Both the position numbers and the translations under genes were made by a program. From assembly GCA_009760855.2 (NCBI GenBank), contig WPIO01000004.1, positions 417,501 through 481,500 of the forward strand: 64,000 nucleotides of DNA, read 5' to 3'. Each line of letters opens with the position of its first letter. Positions within the stretch are counted from its first letter, which is position 1. The notes under the pieces were generated by a model. That model ran no database searches. It worked only from the letters and a program-made list of their open reading frames with translations, and was not told where the DNA came from. The stretch is from Cristatella mucedo (Eukaryota > Bryozoa > Phylactolaemata > Cristatellidae). Shown here one piece after another: positions 1-11,690 of this stretch.

Positions 1-113
1 TCTCTATTCAGGCGCTTCACATATGCCTCGAGGCTAGAGCCCGCGACCTCAGCCAGACCTTGGTCTGGGCAGCACCTTAACCACTGGACCAAATCAGCTC
101 GGCTTTGAACTAC
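1..113 (-). mobile_element. tRNA-derived SINE, family 1 (3' end outside window)
   Basis: On the minus strand this reads a tRNA-like head: a box A-like stretch (tggtccagtggttaagg) and a degenerate box B region (gcgggctctagcc), then a linker and the start of a tail with aagcgcctgaat. The same element is found complete at 39,769-40,061 on the plus strand and truncated at 26,140-26,224. It is shared by units A and B, so it was in place before the duplication. Confidence 0.7.
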
Positions 114-580
114 AGATTAAACTACAGAAGTTATATGCCATGTTGAACCTACTCATATGATTAATCCCCGTAGCTGAAAGTTTGCTGTCACTTTGGAAAA
201 CGATACTGTATTAGCTAGCTTGATACCGTGCGTTGCAATAACCAATATTTACCGACTCTTTTGCAGCTGGCCGTAAAGCATCCGCATAGAGATTACGTTC
301 TGTGGCACTGTACTGTAATGTTATACAAACGGCCTATTTATGTATCGCTGTTCTTACTTTTATCTTCAGCACGATCTATCGTGCTCTTTCTTGTTTCTTT
401 TTGTTTCGCGTTACGATGCTCTCCTGCCCACTGTCCATCGCTCTGTCACCTCATACTCAATCTCCCTCCGATTCCTAGTTTTGCCTTCCACCTCCAAGGT
501 GCCCCATTCACCACTTGAGCCACGTATAACAAGTGTCCTAATCATAGGCAAGATGCGTCAAATTTGAATAGAGGCCGACA
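114..580. other. Non-coding, shared with unit B
   Basis: No credible gene. The first 340 bases match 26,225-26,556 closely; the match stops at about 456, where unit B jumps to sequence equivalent to 3,893. The open frames here have no recognisable protein character. Confidence 0.6.
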
Positions 581-650
581 ATAATAATAATAATAATATT
601 GCACTTGATAAAGCGCCCTCAGAGAACTTAATCTCTTTCTAGGCGCTTGA
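581..650 (-). mobile_element. L2 family I tail-only fragment
   Basis: Antisense copy of the family I 3' end: an (ATA)n run, then the hairpin tail (gcacttgataaagcgccc ... aggcgctt). It abuts a plus-strand L2 body at 655, so one copy probably inserted at or beside the other. Confidence 0.7.
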
Positions 651-654
651 CAAT

Positions 655-2070
655 GCATGGGTAGAGTGTCTCTTCTTGTTTTGCTCGATCTTTCGGCAGC
701 TTTTGATACCATCGATCACAAAGTACTTCTAGAGCGCCTCTCATCTCGCCTGGGCATCACTGGCACTGCTCTGCAGTGGTTCAGGTCCTATCTCAGTGGG
801 AGACTCCGGAGTGTTGACGTGAATGGACAAAGATCATCTGAAGTACCTCTAAAATATGGAGTACCTCAGGGCTCTGTGCTAGGTCCGGTCCTTTTCACCG
901 TTTATACTCTCCCTCTCGCTGATGTGATTGCCAAGCACAATCTAGGCTTTCACTACTATGCGGATGACACTTAGTTGTACCTTTGCTTTGATCCCTCCCA
1001 GCCTTCGAGCACCTCAAATTCTCTCAACTCACTTGCTGCATGCATTGATGACATCCGATCATGGATGGCAGCAAATTTTCTAAAAACTAAACGATGATGA
1101 TAAAACTAACTTACTAGTCATGGGCAAACCTAGTGTTATTCGGAAATTGGAAAGGCTGACTTTCAAAATTGGCTCTGCCAGCATATCTCCAGTTGCATCA
1201 GCTCGAAATCTAGGTGTCATATTCCAAAGCGACCTCTCGTTAGACGACCACATCGGCTCCACAGTCAAATCAGCCTATTTTCAGCTTCATAACATTGCTA
1301 AAATTAGGGCTTGTTTAGATAAGGATACCACGTCCAAGTTTGGTCCATGCATTCGTGACATCTCGTCTCGACTTCTGCAACTCACTGCTTACTGGCCTAC
1401 CAGCATGTGCGATCAGGCGATTGCAGCTGGTGCAAAACTCTGCAGCTAGGCTTGTCTGTCGTGAGCGTCGCAGTTGCCACATTACTCCACTTCTCGCCGA
1501 CCTGCACTGGTTACCAGTCAAGCAACGGATTGACTTCAAGGTTTTGTCGCTCACTTTTAGGTCTCTTCATTCTATGGCTCCAGCCTATCTTTCAGAGATA
1601 CTACCCCATCAGGCAAAGCATCGTACCACTCGCTTTTCGGAATCCAGCAGTCTAGAAATACCTCGTACAAACCTTAAATCCTTTGGAGACCGTGCATTTA
1701 GCTCGTATGGTCCCACAGCCTGGAACTCCCTCCCGACCTGCATCAGAACATCCCCTGACCTGACCACATTTAAAAGAAACTTAAAAACATACCTATTTAG
1801 GACAGCATTTAGTGGGTCCTTGTGATTCGTCCTCGATGTGCTTATGCGTGCTGACACTGTTCATGCTGCCACTAACCACATTTGCATGCTGACCCAGTGC
1901 ATGTAACCCCTAACCATGTTATTCATTTTGTTTGTTTTTCAAGCATGATTTTACTTACTATTCTATTGCGTATCACTTTGCAGCAAATGTAAAGCGCCTA
2001 GAAAGAGATTAAGTTCTCTGAGGGCGCTTTGTCAAGTGTAATATTATTATTATCAAGTGCAATATTATTA
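655..2070 (+). mobile_element. L2 family I retrotransposon, 5'-truncated, broken RT
   Basis: Reverse transcriptase and C-terminal region of an L2/CR1-group non-LTR element. Visible motifs are LLDLSAAFDTIDH (RT block), GVPQGSVLGPVLF and the catalytic YADDT at about 957-972. The frame is broken: Q of TQLY is TAG at 973, an extra A near 1,085 shifts frame, and another shift lies near 1,340. The last frame (1,340-1,825) is open to the normal family stop after FSGSL. A 3' UTR, the hairpin tail at 1,990-2,038 and (TTA)n follow. Endonuclease is absent. It cannot make active RT. Confidence 0.9.
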
Positions 2071-2685
2071 TGCAAATGTTGAAAGTCAGCCTTTCCAATT
2101 TCCGAATAACACTAGGTTTGCCCATGACTAGTAAGTTAGTTTTATCATCGTTTAGTTTTAGAAAATTTGCTGCCATCCATGATCGGATGTCATCAATGCA
2201 TGCAGCAAGTGAGTTGAGAGAATTTGAGGTGCTCGAAGGCTGGGAGGGATCAAAGCAAAGGTACAACTGAGTGTCATCCGCATAGAAGTGAAAGCCTAGA
2301 TTGTGCTTGGCAATCACATCAGCGAGAGGGAGAGTATAAACGGTGAAAAGGACCGGACCTAGCACAGAGCCCTGAGGTACTCCATATTTTAGAGGTACTT
2401 CAGATGATCTTTGTCCATTCATGTCAACACTCTGGAGTCTCCCACTGAGATAGGACCTGAACCACTGCAGAGCAGTGCCAGTGATGCCCAGGCGAGATGA
2501 GAGGCGCTCTAGAAGTACTTTGTTATCGATGGTATCAAAAGCTGCCGAAAGATCGAGCAAAACAAGAAGAGACACTCTACCCATGTCTGCATTCCTAAGT
2601 AGGTCGTTGTATACCCGAAGCAATGCTGACTCTGTGGAGTGATTAGCTCTAAAGCCAGACTGGAACTTACTAGCAAGGGTTCAGC
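2071..2685 (-). mobile_element. L2 family I RT fragment, inverted relative to its neighbour
   Basis: Minus-strand frame 2,623-2,009 carries the same RT blocks as 655-1,170, including an uninterrupted YADDTQLY, and runs out at LERLTF where the sequence switches to ATT-rich tail DNA. It lacks the RT thumb, C-terminus and tail. With the preceding copy it forms a long inverted repeat (about 657-1,170 against 2,075-2,584) around a spacer of roughly 0.9 kb. Confidence 0.85.
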
Positions 2686-2724
2686 CAACAGTTAGCCAAT
2701 CCGCCGGAAGGGCCAAAAGAAACG

Positions 2725-2780
<56 letters not shown>

Positions 2781-2796
2781 TGAGAGCGGAGAGAGA
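2725..2796. repeat. (GA)n microsatellite
   Basis: Imperfect GA dinucleotide run with a few interruptions, next to the truncated L2 fragment. Absent from unit B, which lacks this whole segment. Confidence 0.9.
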
Positions 2797-3513
2797 ATGG
2801 GAGGAAGAGAGAGTGTGTACTTTGCGAAACACGGGCTAAGTGATTTAGCCCAGGATAGCTCCGCAGGCTTGGTCACATGGCTGCCACGTGACCATCAGAA
2901 TACCATCGCCGATAGGATCACTGTAACGAAGCAAGACTCGGGGACCGACTGGAGAGGCGTCTAGAGGTTTTTAAGGAGAACAGACAAAACTTAAATTTCC
3001 GGGAAAGGTATGAACTAGATAGAAAGACGCCTGACAGATATAAACTGCTTAAAATGAGCCGGATCGGAAGCGATATTTGATCAACCACGCTCGACCGGTT
3101 GAACTGCCGAGATGGCTGGTTTTCCAAGTGCAGCATTTGACTTGAAGTCGGCAGGCTTTAATAATAAGATATTCGAAGGGTGTTATCAAATTTTATGTTT
3201 TTTTTGAAACGACGACTGTTGGATTCAAGTGGGATTGCAATGGCACGTATTAGCTTGCGATACTGGCCAGTATCTTTGCAAACTATTTCCATACGATCGC
3301 GTTTCCGCAATGGTATGAAACATGTGCTGGCTACATTGTAATACTGACATACTACAATATTCACTAGAGGTTATAGATTCCATTGTGTGGGTACTCGCTG
3401 TAATTAGCGCGAACGCCTCCCCTGTGGGTACTGTTTCGGCAAGAAAAAATGCCCAGCGATCAGTCACTAACTTGCAAGATATTTCTCGACTCAAGTATAC
3501 TCGCGATGCAGAG
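2797..3513. other. Unannotated, unit A only
   Basis: No gene or known repeat recognised. It lies within the 456-3,893 block that has no counterpart in unit B. Short open frames on both strands look random. Confidence 0.4.
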
Positions 3514-4166
3514 GTGTACCCAGGCTAGGTTCGGTTGGCTGGGGGCGGACGGCTATAATGAGGGTAACCGGCTAGGCCTGAGTTGGACCTACGGCATGGC
3601 CGGATGTGTGGCGACGTGAGGTCACCTGGGCTCTTGGATGGAAGTAGTTGGCCGAGTAAGCCATGGTGTTGGAGGCTCCTGGTCTCGCCGAGTTGTGCAC
3701 CTGGACGCTTGCCGGCGTGCTCCGGCGATGCGGCCACGCACGCAAGGCGACGAGTACCCAAGCCCCGAGCGGAGCTGGATGGCACGCTCGTTGTTGAGAC
3801 TTGTATATTCCGCGCTCCCCGTGTAGCGTGCTTGTGACCCTCCCCGTGTGTTGGCGTCTTTCGGCGGAAGCTCTCGACTGTGGTGGACGTCGACTCCGAC
3901 TAGCCAAGCAGTTACTCAGCTAGACGGATCTTTTACAGTGTACGCTCGCACTGTTAGATTTGGAGTCGGTACAACGGCAAGACTGCGGAAGCCGACTGAC
4001 CAACTAGCACGTTTGTTTAGTGCTTGCTTCGTCGTCTTGCGTCCCTATAGTGCACTTTGTTTAGGACCCTCCCTGCAGACTTGTTTATTTCCGCTGTTGT
4101 TATTGGCGCATGCATTATAATAAAGAGTTATAACGTGATGGCCGCTCGTCTTACTCTAGCTCAGCG
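3514..4166 (+). mobile_element. Possible LTR-like or other repeat block
   Basis: GC-rich stretch starting with TG and ending with CA, with an AATAAA at 4,119-4,124 close to its end, as in many LTRs. Its right half (from about 3,893) also occurs in unit B at 26,557-26,830. No target-site duplication, primer-binding site or retroelement protein could be confirmed, so the LTR reading is weak. Confidence 0.2.
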
Positions 4167-4328
4167 GCATGGCGAGTGGCAGCGTGGCCGGAGTATGGCG
4201 AGGTGTGGTGGAACTAGCCTTTGACCAGTGGAACTCGGCTACAGAGGTATTCCCCTACTTAAGGGCATTCTTTTACTTCGTTGTTTTTTTGAGCATACCA
4301 CAAATGCATACGCACGTATGTATGTATA

Positions 4329-4413
4329 AATGTGTGTGTGCGTGTGCGTGTGCGTGTGCGTGTGCGTGTGCGTGTGCGTGTGCGTGTGCGTGTGCGTGTG
4401 TGTGTGTGTGTGT
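4329..4413. repeat. (TGTGCG)n/(TG)n microsatellite
   Basis: Regular 6-bp tgtgcg units pass into pure TG. At the equivalent place unit B (27,167-27,235) has mostly (AT)n with a short (TG) end, so the locus has changed repeat type since duplication. Confidence 0.9.
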
Positions 4414-5190
4414 CTCTATATGCTGTAAGAGAAATACAGATTGAGTCTTTCTGACGATCCATCCACGCTCGTGTCTCCGTGGAACTCTAAGATCTCCCAC
4501 CGCCCAGGAGCCACAGTAACACCAACTCCTCGCTACAAATTTCAGATCCATTTAAGATAATTAGAATGGATTGCGGTTGCTTGCGATAATTCATGGAAAC
4601 CGAGCGTTTGCACATACCGAGCTCTTTGTCGCCGAAGGTGAGGGCCGAACCTAGGGCGAGCCGACCTAAAGCGACCAAGAGACCCGCTTTGCATGAGGTG
4701 CACAAAGGTCTGTCATATTTTTTTTGGTTGTGAGCTTCGTCGCTTGTGATTTGATGTTAATTTTACGGTATCATTTGGTAAGAATAGAATGATCCCGTGC
4801 CGGTTTTTAGCGCATCCGCTTTCTTGCTGCCTTGGCTATAAATCGCCGCTTAATCTGCGCCTGGCCGCTTTAATTCACTGATAACTAGTAATAGGTACCA
4901 GGCATAATCTGGCTGATTTGGCGTTAGGCCGTTTCACCGACGACACGACCACGACGCAACAGGCGCGCGGTACTCCCATGTAAGCATACGGCTTGTGGGA
5001 ATCCCAGCAGCCCCCTTTCGCCTCCTGCCTGGCTTGCATTGGGTAGCGTCGCCTGATAAAGAGTTCCAGCTTGTTCTAGCCCGGCTGAAGGGCAAAGAAC
5101 AGTCTCGGCCCAGACTATTCCTAGGAGCTAAAGTCGTAGAGCAGCCAGGGCCTTGGAATTGAGTTATATAGTTTATGTGTCGTTTTCGAC
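4414..5190. other. Non-coding DNA shared with unit B
   Basis: Matches 27,236-28,030 with scattered substitutions and small indels. No reading frame is conserved between the copies. No recognised element. Confidence 0.5.
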
Positions 5191-5990
5191 AGCTGCCTCA
5201 ATTTTAAAAGCTTCATTCAGAAGTCTGCTTCTACAGCTTGCCATCACATCCGATCCTTATCCAAGATCAGAAACTGTCTCTCACAGTTGCTTGTGTAAAA
5301 ATAAACTAGCTCCTTAGTTCTGTTTCAGATTGATTAACGTAATTCTCATTTGGCTGGGCTACCACAGAAAGCTTTTAGGCCACTGCAGCTGACTATGAAT
5401 AAGGCTGCAAGGCTAGTCTTCAAGTCTCAGAGGTTTGAGCACGTGTCTTTTTTGTTAAAAGAGCTTGGATGGATGCCGGTTGAGCAACGGATACTGAGCA
5501 AAGTTCTTACGCTGACCCACAAGGCCCGCCACGGCTTGGCGCCTTCGTACATAGCCGAACTGCAGCATCAGTTTCAGCCTGTTCGCACCGTCAGGTCCTG
5601 TGTGGATAATAAATTAGATGTTCAATTCATCCGCTTAAAGACCGTTGGCGACAAAAGCTTTAGCTCTGCAGGTCCTAGACTGTGGAACATGCTGCCCACA
5701 ATTCTCATGCAACGACAACTACTCTCCTGCTGCTGACTATGGCTTATCCTTTTCAGTGGTTCTGAGCTGCTACTTCCACGCTACTCACTATCTCAACTGC
5801 TCTCCTGACTCTGCTATGCTTCCCACTTACCATGTGTAGCGTGAGACGATGTCTGTTGGCTACCGAATGCGTACCGAAAGCCACTTAGGCTGTGCGGGTA
5901 CTGTACAAAACTCTCCTGTTTAATACCCACATGATCTTTATGACTTTGTGGAGTTGCAGACGGAGATACAATACATCGTTACATTATAGT
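5190..5990 (+). mobile_element. L2 family II 3' fragment, decayed
   Basis: C-terminal part of a second L2 family. The frame at 5,350-5,736 has the segment ELGWMPVEQRILSKVLTLTH and the DKSFSSAGPRLWN motif. Just upstream, decayed codons for SHHIRSLSKIRNCL are visible from about 5,240. After the frame is lost the element continues to its typical 3' end (gactttgtggagttgcagac) and a tail of cat/tta-rich repeats. The orthologous copy in unit B is at 28,030-28,803. Confidence 0.8.
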
Positions 5991-7590
5991 GGCTGAGCCA
6001 GCGCCAACAGCTCCGCTGCTATTTAGACCAAAATCGCTTCTGCGGAATGCTATACGGATATCCCGACCTCTCGCCAGTGCAACAGCCGCCAACGGCAAAC
6101 TGGTTGCCAGGGGCTGGCTGACCACGCCCACAATCCTCCGGCAGGACTCACTGCACTCCGCCAGGTCAACGGGCACGCTGTGTACCAGCTCGTTAGGCAC
6201 TGCAGTCGTACGGTATCAGCTAACTAAGCTAGATTTAATTGCAACGGGGTCAGCTGTGGTCGCGTGACCTGCTAGTCCTTCATTAAACACTTTCTGCCTG
6301 CGAGTCAGTCAGGCTGCACGCACGCACATTGTCAGCTCTCTGTATCCCTTTTCTCTTACTCTCTTATCTACTGGCACTCCGGAGCTGCTAACGCGACGGC
6401 TGCTACCACTACATTCATATGTAGGCTCGCTCGCTCGTGTTGCCTGCATATGATACAACACAGCCGTCGTCTTTAGAACAACAACTAGCTTTCGGTTGGC
6501 TCCGTCCTCCTCTGAGTCGGTATCGCTCGCCTGTGACCTACTAAGGTGCCCGGATCCAACCACAGCTTGTTGTTGACGGGTAGCTCGTCAACGGAGTTTA
6601 TGCACAAGTCAAGTATTTAAATAACATCCATATTTTAAATGAAACCGGTTGGCATAGCTCAGCAGATGCAATGGCTACCCAGACACTAGACACGGGAAAT
6701 CCTGACCTCCCAGGTAGGTTTTACGATCGCAGGTAGTCAATGACTGCTGGTAGCCGTTTTTTCTGCTGAATTGTTGTTCATCTAGCTTCAAACAAGGTAA
6801 GTTGATGGACGTGATATAGAATATTTCATAGATCGGCATACAAGGCGTATGCTAGTTGGCTGTTTTACTTGATCTTCGTTGAACAGATGCCAGAAAACTG
6901 GTTTAGAGCCGTCCAAGAAGTGGTGTGCTTAATCCAATGCTGGGCTGGGATTACTGAAGGTGCTCAATGATTTCGGGTAGGCCTGACGGTGCATGATGGA
7001 AGACTTGTATTCCTTTAAGAGTGTACGCGTATGCACTTTTTCGATTAGGAACTCACTAAGTCAGCACTTCCGGCTTTCAACCGACTTAACTGCACTACCT
7101 GATCCTCCCACTCAAGACTTATAGAGTTAAGATGCTCTCATTGTATAACCAAGGTCGTGCGTTTGCGTCTTCTTCATTGCCAGCTAAAATATAGAGACAC
7201 GACCGCTAGGGCATTTCTAAGGCTACATACCCTATGAATGGGGCTGTCGAATAAGCAAGCCGAAACGTTTTGCTTTTACTCCTAAAATAGTCCGTAGCAC
7301 ACCTCGCATAATCATATAGATCGTATCGCATACACTTCCATAAAATTTATTGGAATGATTTAGTATGGATTCAAGTCCATAAATTCCTTATGACTCACTG
7401 TCAAGTCACTAGCACCAAGTAGTTAGCGCCAGGAAGAATACTGACTTCGAGTCTGGGTTAGAGACTCTTATCTTGGTAGAGTGACGATGTTCACGAGGCC
7501 CCCATTTGATTGCAAATTCTAACTCCTTGTGGCAGTCTAGCCACCAAGAACAAGCTACATCATCGTTTGTAAACAGACGGCACGTTGCTG
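5991..7590. other. Non-coding DNA shared with unit B
   Basis: Matches B in two blocks, either side of the L2 copy that unit B gained at 28,886-29,824. No gene recognised. Open frames are not conserved between units; for example the 5,989-6,267 frame is destroyed in B by that insertion. Confidence 0.5.
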
Positions 7591-8850
7591 TACCTTTGCA
7601 CCTCGGTAGGTCCGGTTCGTTTCACGGTTTATACTCTCCCTCTTGTTGATGTAATCATAATAAAAATAATAATAATAATGCACTTGATAAAGCACCCTCA
7701 GATGTGTTTGCCATGCATAATCTAGGCTTTCACTTCTATGCGCATGACACTCACTTCTACCTTTGCTTTGATCCCTCCCAGCCTTCGAGCACCTCTAATT
7801 CTCTCAACTCACTTGCTGCATGTATTGATGACACTTGCACATGGATGGCAGCAAATTTCCCAAAACGGAATGATGATAGAACTAACTTACTAGTTATGGG
7901 CAAACCCAGTGTGATTCAGAGATTGGAAAGGCTGACTCTCGAAATTGACTCTGCCAGCATATCTCCTGTTGAATCAGCTCGAAATCTAGGTGTCATGTTC
8001 CAAAGTGACCTCTCGTCAGACGACCACATCAGCTCCACAGTCAAATCTCCTTTCTTTCAGCTACATAACATTGCTAAAATGTGGGCTTGTTTAGATAAAA
8101 ATTCCATGTCCAAGTTGGTCCATGCATTCGTGACGTCCCATCTCGACTTCTGCAACTCACTGCTCACTGGCCTACCGGCATGTGCGATCAGGCTATTGCA
8201 GCTGGTGCGAAACTCGGCAGCTAGGCTTGTCTGTCGTGAGCATCGCAGTTGCCATATTACTCCACTTCTCGCCGACCTGCACTGGCTACCAGTCTACCAA
8301 CGGATTGACTTCAAGGTTTTGTCACTCTCTTTTAGCTTATTTATTCTTTGGCTCCAGCCTATCTCTCAGATTATTCCCCACCAGGCCAAGCATTGTAACA
8401 CCTGCTTTTCGGAATCCAACAGTCTGCCAATACTTCGTACAAACCTCAAACCCTTTGGAGACCGTGCATTTAGTTCGTATGCTCCCAAAGCCTGGAACTC
8501 CCTCCTGACTTGCGTCAGAACATCTCCTGACTTGCGTCAGAACATCTCCTGACTTGACCACATTTAAAAAGAACTTACAAACACTCTTATTAAGGACAGC
8601 TTTTAGTCGGTCCCTGTGATTCGTCCTTGATGTGCTTATGCGTGCTGACACTGTGCATGCTGCCACAAAACACTGTTGCATGCTGACCCTGTGCATATCA
8701 CCCCTAACCATTTTATTCATGTTGTTTGTTTATCAAGCATGATATTACTTACCATCCAATTACATTTCCCTTTGCATCAAATGTAAAGAGCCTAGAAAGA
8801 GATTGAGTTCTCTGAGGGCGCTTTATCAAGTGCATTGTTATTATTATTAC
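7591..8850 (+). mobile_element. L2 family I RT/C-terminal fragment (unit A copy)
   Basis: Starts just upstream of the RT active-site region. The frame 7,704-8,552 has HFYAHDTHFYL where YADDTQLY is expected, so a catalytic Asp is replaced by His and the enzyme would be dead. It continues through the DDRTNLLVMGKPSV and [14 protein letters not shown] segments and loses frame near the C-terminus, where a repeated stretch (acatctcctgacttgcgtcag) is seen. The 3' UTR, hairpin tail and (TTA)n end near 8,850. The unit B counterpart (31,331-33,450) is split by a later insertion. Confidence 0.85.
7653..7700 (-). mobile_element. 48-bp L2 tail-only insertion with GATGT duplication
   Basis: Antisense ATT-type repeat plus only the last part of the family I tail (gcacttgataaagcaccctca). 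It splits the older L2 body between matching GATGT copies at 7,648-7,652 and 7,701-7,705. The same place in unit B (about 31,383-31,395) is uninterrupted, so the insertion came after the duplication. Confidence 0.75.
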
Positions 8851-10121
8851 CTTTGCTTTTGTAATATATTATCCAGCGCCTCGAACTGTCACATCCCTTC
8901 TAACTTCGGTTGCCTACGTTTGCACTTTTATGGCAGCCATGCTTTTCTAATTAAAAGATGATACAGCCTTCCAAGCAGTTAAGGAAGGCCGGAGTGTCAC
9001 GAAGAAACTAGAAAGCCTAGTGTTTACCTCGGCCCTTGTTAAATCACAATGGAACCTGTTTGTCTTATTCCACAATGACATTCAGTTAAACGACCACATC
9101 ATCTGCACAGTGACGTCTACCTACTTTTAGCGGCCATATTTGAAAAAAGAATAAATTCTAGCCTAGCAAGCTGGTCAGTACAATTACGAATCTGAACTGG
9201 GTTTCTTTAGCTCATTACTTGCAGGTCTTAATTATGTGGGCCTGTGGCTTCTGCTGTAATCAGCAAAGCGCCTGACACTAATGCACAAGCCTCAGCTGTG
9301 GCCAATAGTTAAGCCATTGAAGCAGCGAAGCCTCCGGCCACTAATGCAGGTTATATTTCGTGTGATCTGCTGTGATTTATCGAGCTCTTGTATATGTGCC
9401 AGTTGAGAGCACTAAAGAGAGTGTCGTTTACTGTGCGCGTGTACCTGCTGTGTCTCCGTGAGACTCCCACTAGAACAGCTGCCTCTGGAGACACCGGCAC
9501 ACAAAATATTTATGTGTTAGAATACGAAGCTTACAGGTGGTGCAAACTCAACTTTTATCCACTTAACATTGCAGTAGTTAGGCTTGCCTATATACGAATA
9601 GCGTAGCCAAGCTGGTCTATGCATTAGTAATATCAGGTTTTGGCCTTTGTCACTTATTAGTTGCTGGTCTTCCTGCCTTTGCAATAATAGCATACAGTTG
9701 GTGCAAGAATAAGTGTATCTGTAATGAACTTAGGATTGAGTAGCATACTCGTAGCTTATTTAAACTGAATAGAATGTCGGGGAAGTTGCAACAACCGATT
9801 AGACAACAAAGATATAGGCAAGAGAGTCATCGTCAACAGTTCCATTAAGATCCAGACAAGAAAAGCTTCGGTGGCTTACTCGTACAACAGTTTCGGTAGA
9901 CTATGATGTGCCACATCTGACTCAAAGCCCAATCCAGACGAGCTGCATGTAATGCAACGAAGAAAAGCTACCATAAGCAGCTGCATTATGTGAAGTGCAT
10001 CAGGTATGCATGTGGATGTCATGTAGTAATGCAAAGCTGTGGTCAGTAAAAGCTGCAAGTTGGCTTGGATATTTTATTAAATTAAATTGCTGTAATCTAG
10101 TTTAATTAATTTAAATTGCTA
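8851..10121. other. TRIM upstream-type region, old tandem copy
   Basis: Non-coding. Parts of 8,860-9,180 and 9,870-10,060 resemble 11,700-12,020 and 12,190-12,360, which lie upstream of the intact TRIM gene. This stretch is therefore the upstream flank of an older TRIM duplicate. It is also nearly identical to 33,451-34,723. Confidence 0.6.
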
Positions 10122-10660
10122 AGCAGCCACTGCTGCTGCCCTGCCGGCACAGCTGCTGCAGTAGCTGTGCTAATCGTCCTGCCATAGCAGAGGGCTCAAA
10201 GAGCATACCATGCCCTGCTTGTGATGTACTCATCGAAATCAGTTCAGCAAAGCATCAAAATAGTTTCATCGCCGAGTTAGTGAGACGTTTCACAGCCCTA
10301 CAAGATGCTGGCAAGTGCAGTGTCTGCAGAGAGGACGGCAGCAGAGTGCAGCAGCAGTGCACAAAGAACTCGAAGCCACTGGATCTGCTGTGCATCGACT
10401 GCAAGAAAGCCAAATGCACCGACTGTGCGAGGTAGTGCGAGGGTTTAGGACACCCAGGGCTACAGCCTCTAAAAGGATCAATGGCCGAAAGTCTCTTGAA
10501 GGATGCAAGAGAGAGAATACACCGTCTGCGTGAGTGTTTGCTTAGTAAATCTGAGCGGCTGCTGAAGCCCATGAATCTGGTGAAGGACATCCGATCCGCT
10601 CGTGCACTTCATCTGGACGAGCTGAGAACCAAGAAGAAGTATGTTGTGGAAGCTTTATTG
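10122..10660 (+). pseudogene. Truncated TRIM-like pseudogene, copy A
   Basis: Clear homologue of exon 1 of the intact TRIM gene at 13,125. It begins in the second half of the RING (LLLPCRHSCCSSC) with no start codon and without the first Cys pair. A large in-frame deletion after CSVCREDGS removes the rest of B-box 1 and reaches B-box 2, whose first His is lost (CTKN for CRQH). A TAG interrupts CAR-CEGLGH near 10,433. The coiled-coil part (LLKDARERIHRLRECLLSKSE) survives to about 10,655, where homology ends. No downstream exons were seen. Confidence 0.85.
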
Positions 10661-10984
10661 CCAACAACTAAAAGCTGGAGAGATAGCCGCTAAGGCTTTT
10701 CGACAGCTACATTCGCAGTTAATGAGGCTGTTGACTAAGCAAGCCCAAACTTGGTGCTTTTACTCCTAGAGTAGTCGTTTAGCACACCTCGCATAGTCAA
10801 TAGATTGCCTTGCATAACCATTTGTAGCACAACTTGCATGAGCGTTTTTTGATATATTTAGTCAGAATTCGGGTGAGGAAATGCCTACGACTCATTGTCA
10901 GCTCATTATCGCCACCTAGTCATCGCCAGGTGTAGCCACCGTCTACTTACCGGTCTAGCTTCTAAGAACAAGTTATATAATCGA

Positions 10985-11690
10985 TAATAATAATACATTT
11001 GCTTTAATACCCTTTGATAACTCAATTACTTTCTAGGCACTTTAAATTTGCTCCAAAGTGAACACGATAGAACGGTTAAAAAAGAATAACTTGGTGAGGG
11101 GTGGCATGCACAGGGTCAGCATGCAACTATGGTTAGTAGCAGCATGCACAGTGTCAGCACCCAAAAGCCCAAACAAAGAATGATCATTCGGACTCACTAA
11201 TTCCTATGAAAAATATATGCGTTTACAGTTTCTTTTTAAATGTGGTTGATTCACGGATGTTGTAACTTAAGTCGGAAGTGAGTTCCAGGCTTCGGGAGCA
11301 CACGAACTAAATTTACGATCTCCTAAAGATTCGAGATTCATACGAGGCTTCGGTAAACGCTTCGATTCTGAAAAGAGGGTGGTACGATTTTTAGCTTGGT
11401 GGGTGAGTAGATGTGATTGGTAGGCTGGAGCCAAAGAAGGAATGGACCTAAAAGTGAGTAAGACAAAAGCGTGAAGTCGATGCGTGTATCGACTGGGAGC
11501 CAGTGCAGATCGGTGAGAAGTGGTGAGATGTGGCAATTGCATTGCTCACGAAAGACAAGCCAAGCTGCAGAGTTTTTCACGAGCTGTAAACGCCTGGTTG
11601 CACAGGCCGGTAGACCAGCAAACAGTGAGTTACAGTCGTCAAGACGGGATGGCAAAATGCATGGACAAAATTAGATGTGCTATCCCTGTC
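10985..11690 (-). mobile_element. Old L2 family I fragment, antisense
   Basis: Minus strand: (TTA)n and degenerate tail at 10,985-11,050, 3' UTR, then C-terminal coding remnants (AGLPACATRRLQLVKNSAAW, ISPLLTDLHWLPVDTRIDF) in two frames up to about 11,655. It lies between the TRIM pseudogene and the intact gene in both units (B: 35,587-36,295), so it predates the duplication. The 10,660-10,985 gap before it shows nothing recognisable. Confidence 0.8.

Noticed and set aside
3525-3907. Overlapping frames of about 85-110 codons on both strands
   Set aside because: GC-rich non-coding DNA; absent from unit B and no recognisable protein.
6640-6740. tRNA-like box A words (catagctcagcagatg)
   Set aside because: No matching box B or cloverleaf could be drawn.
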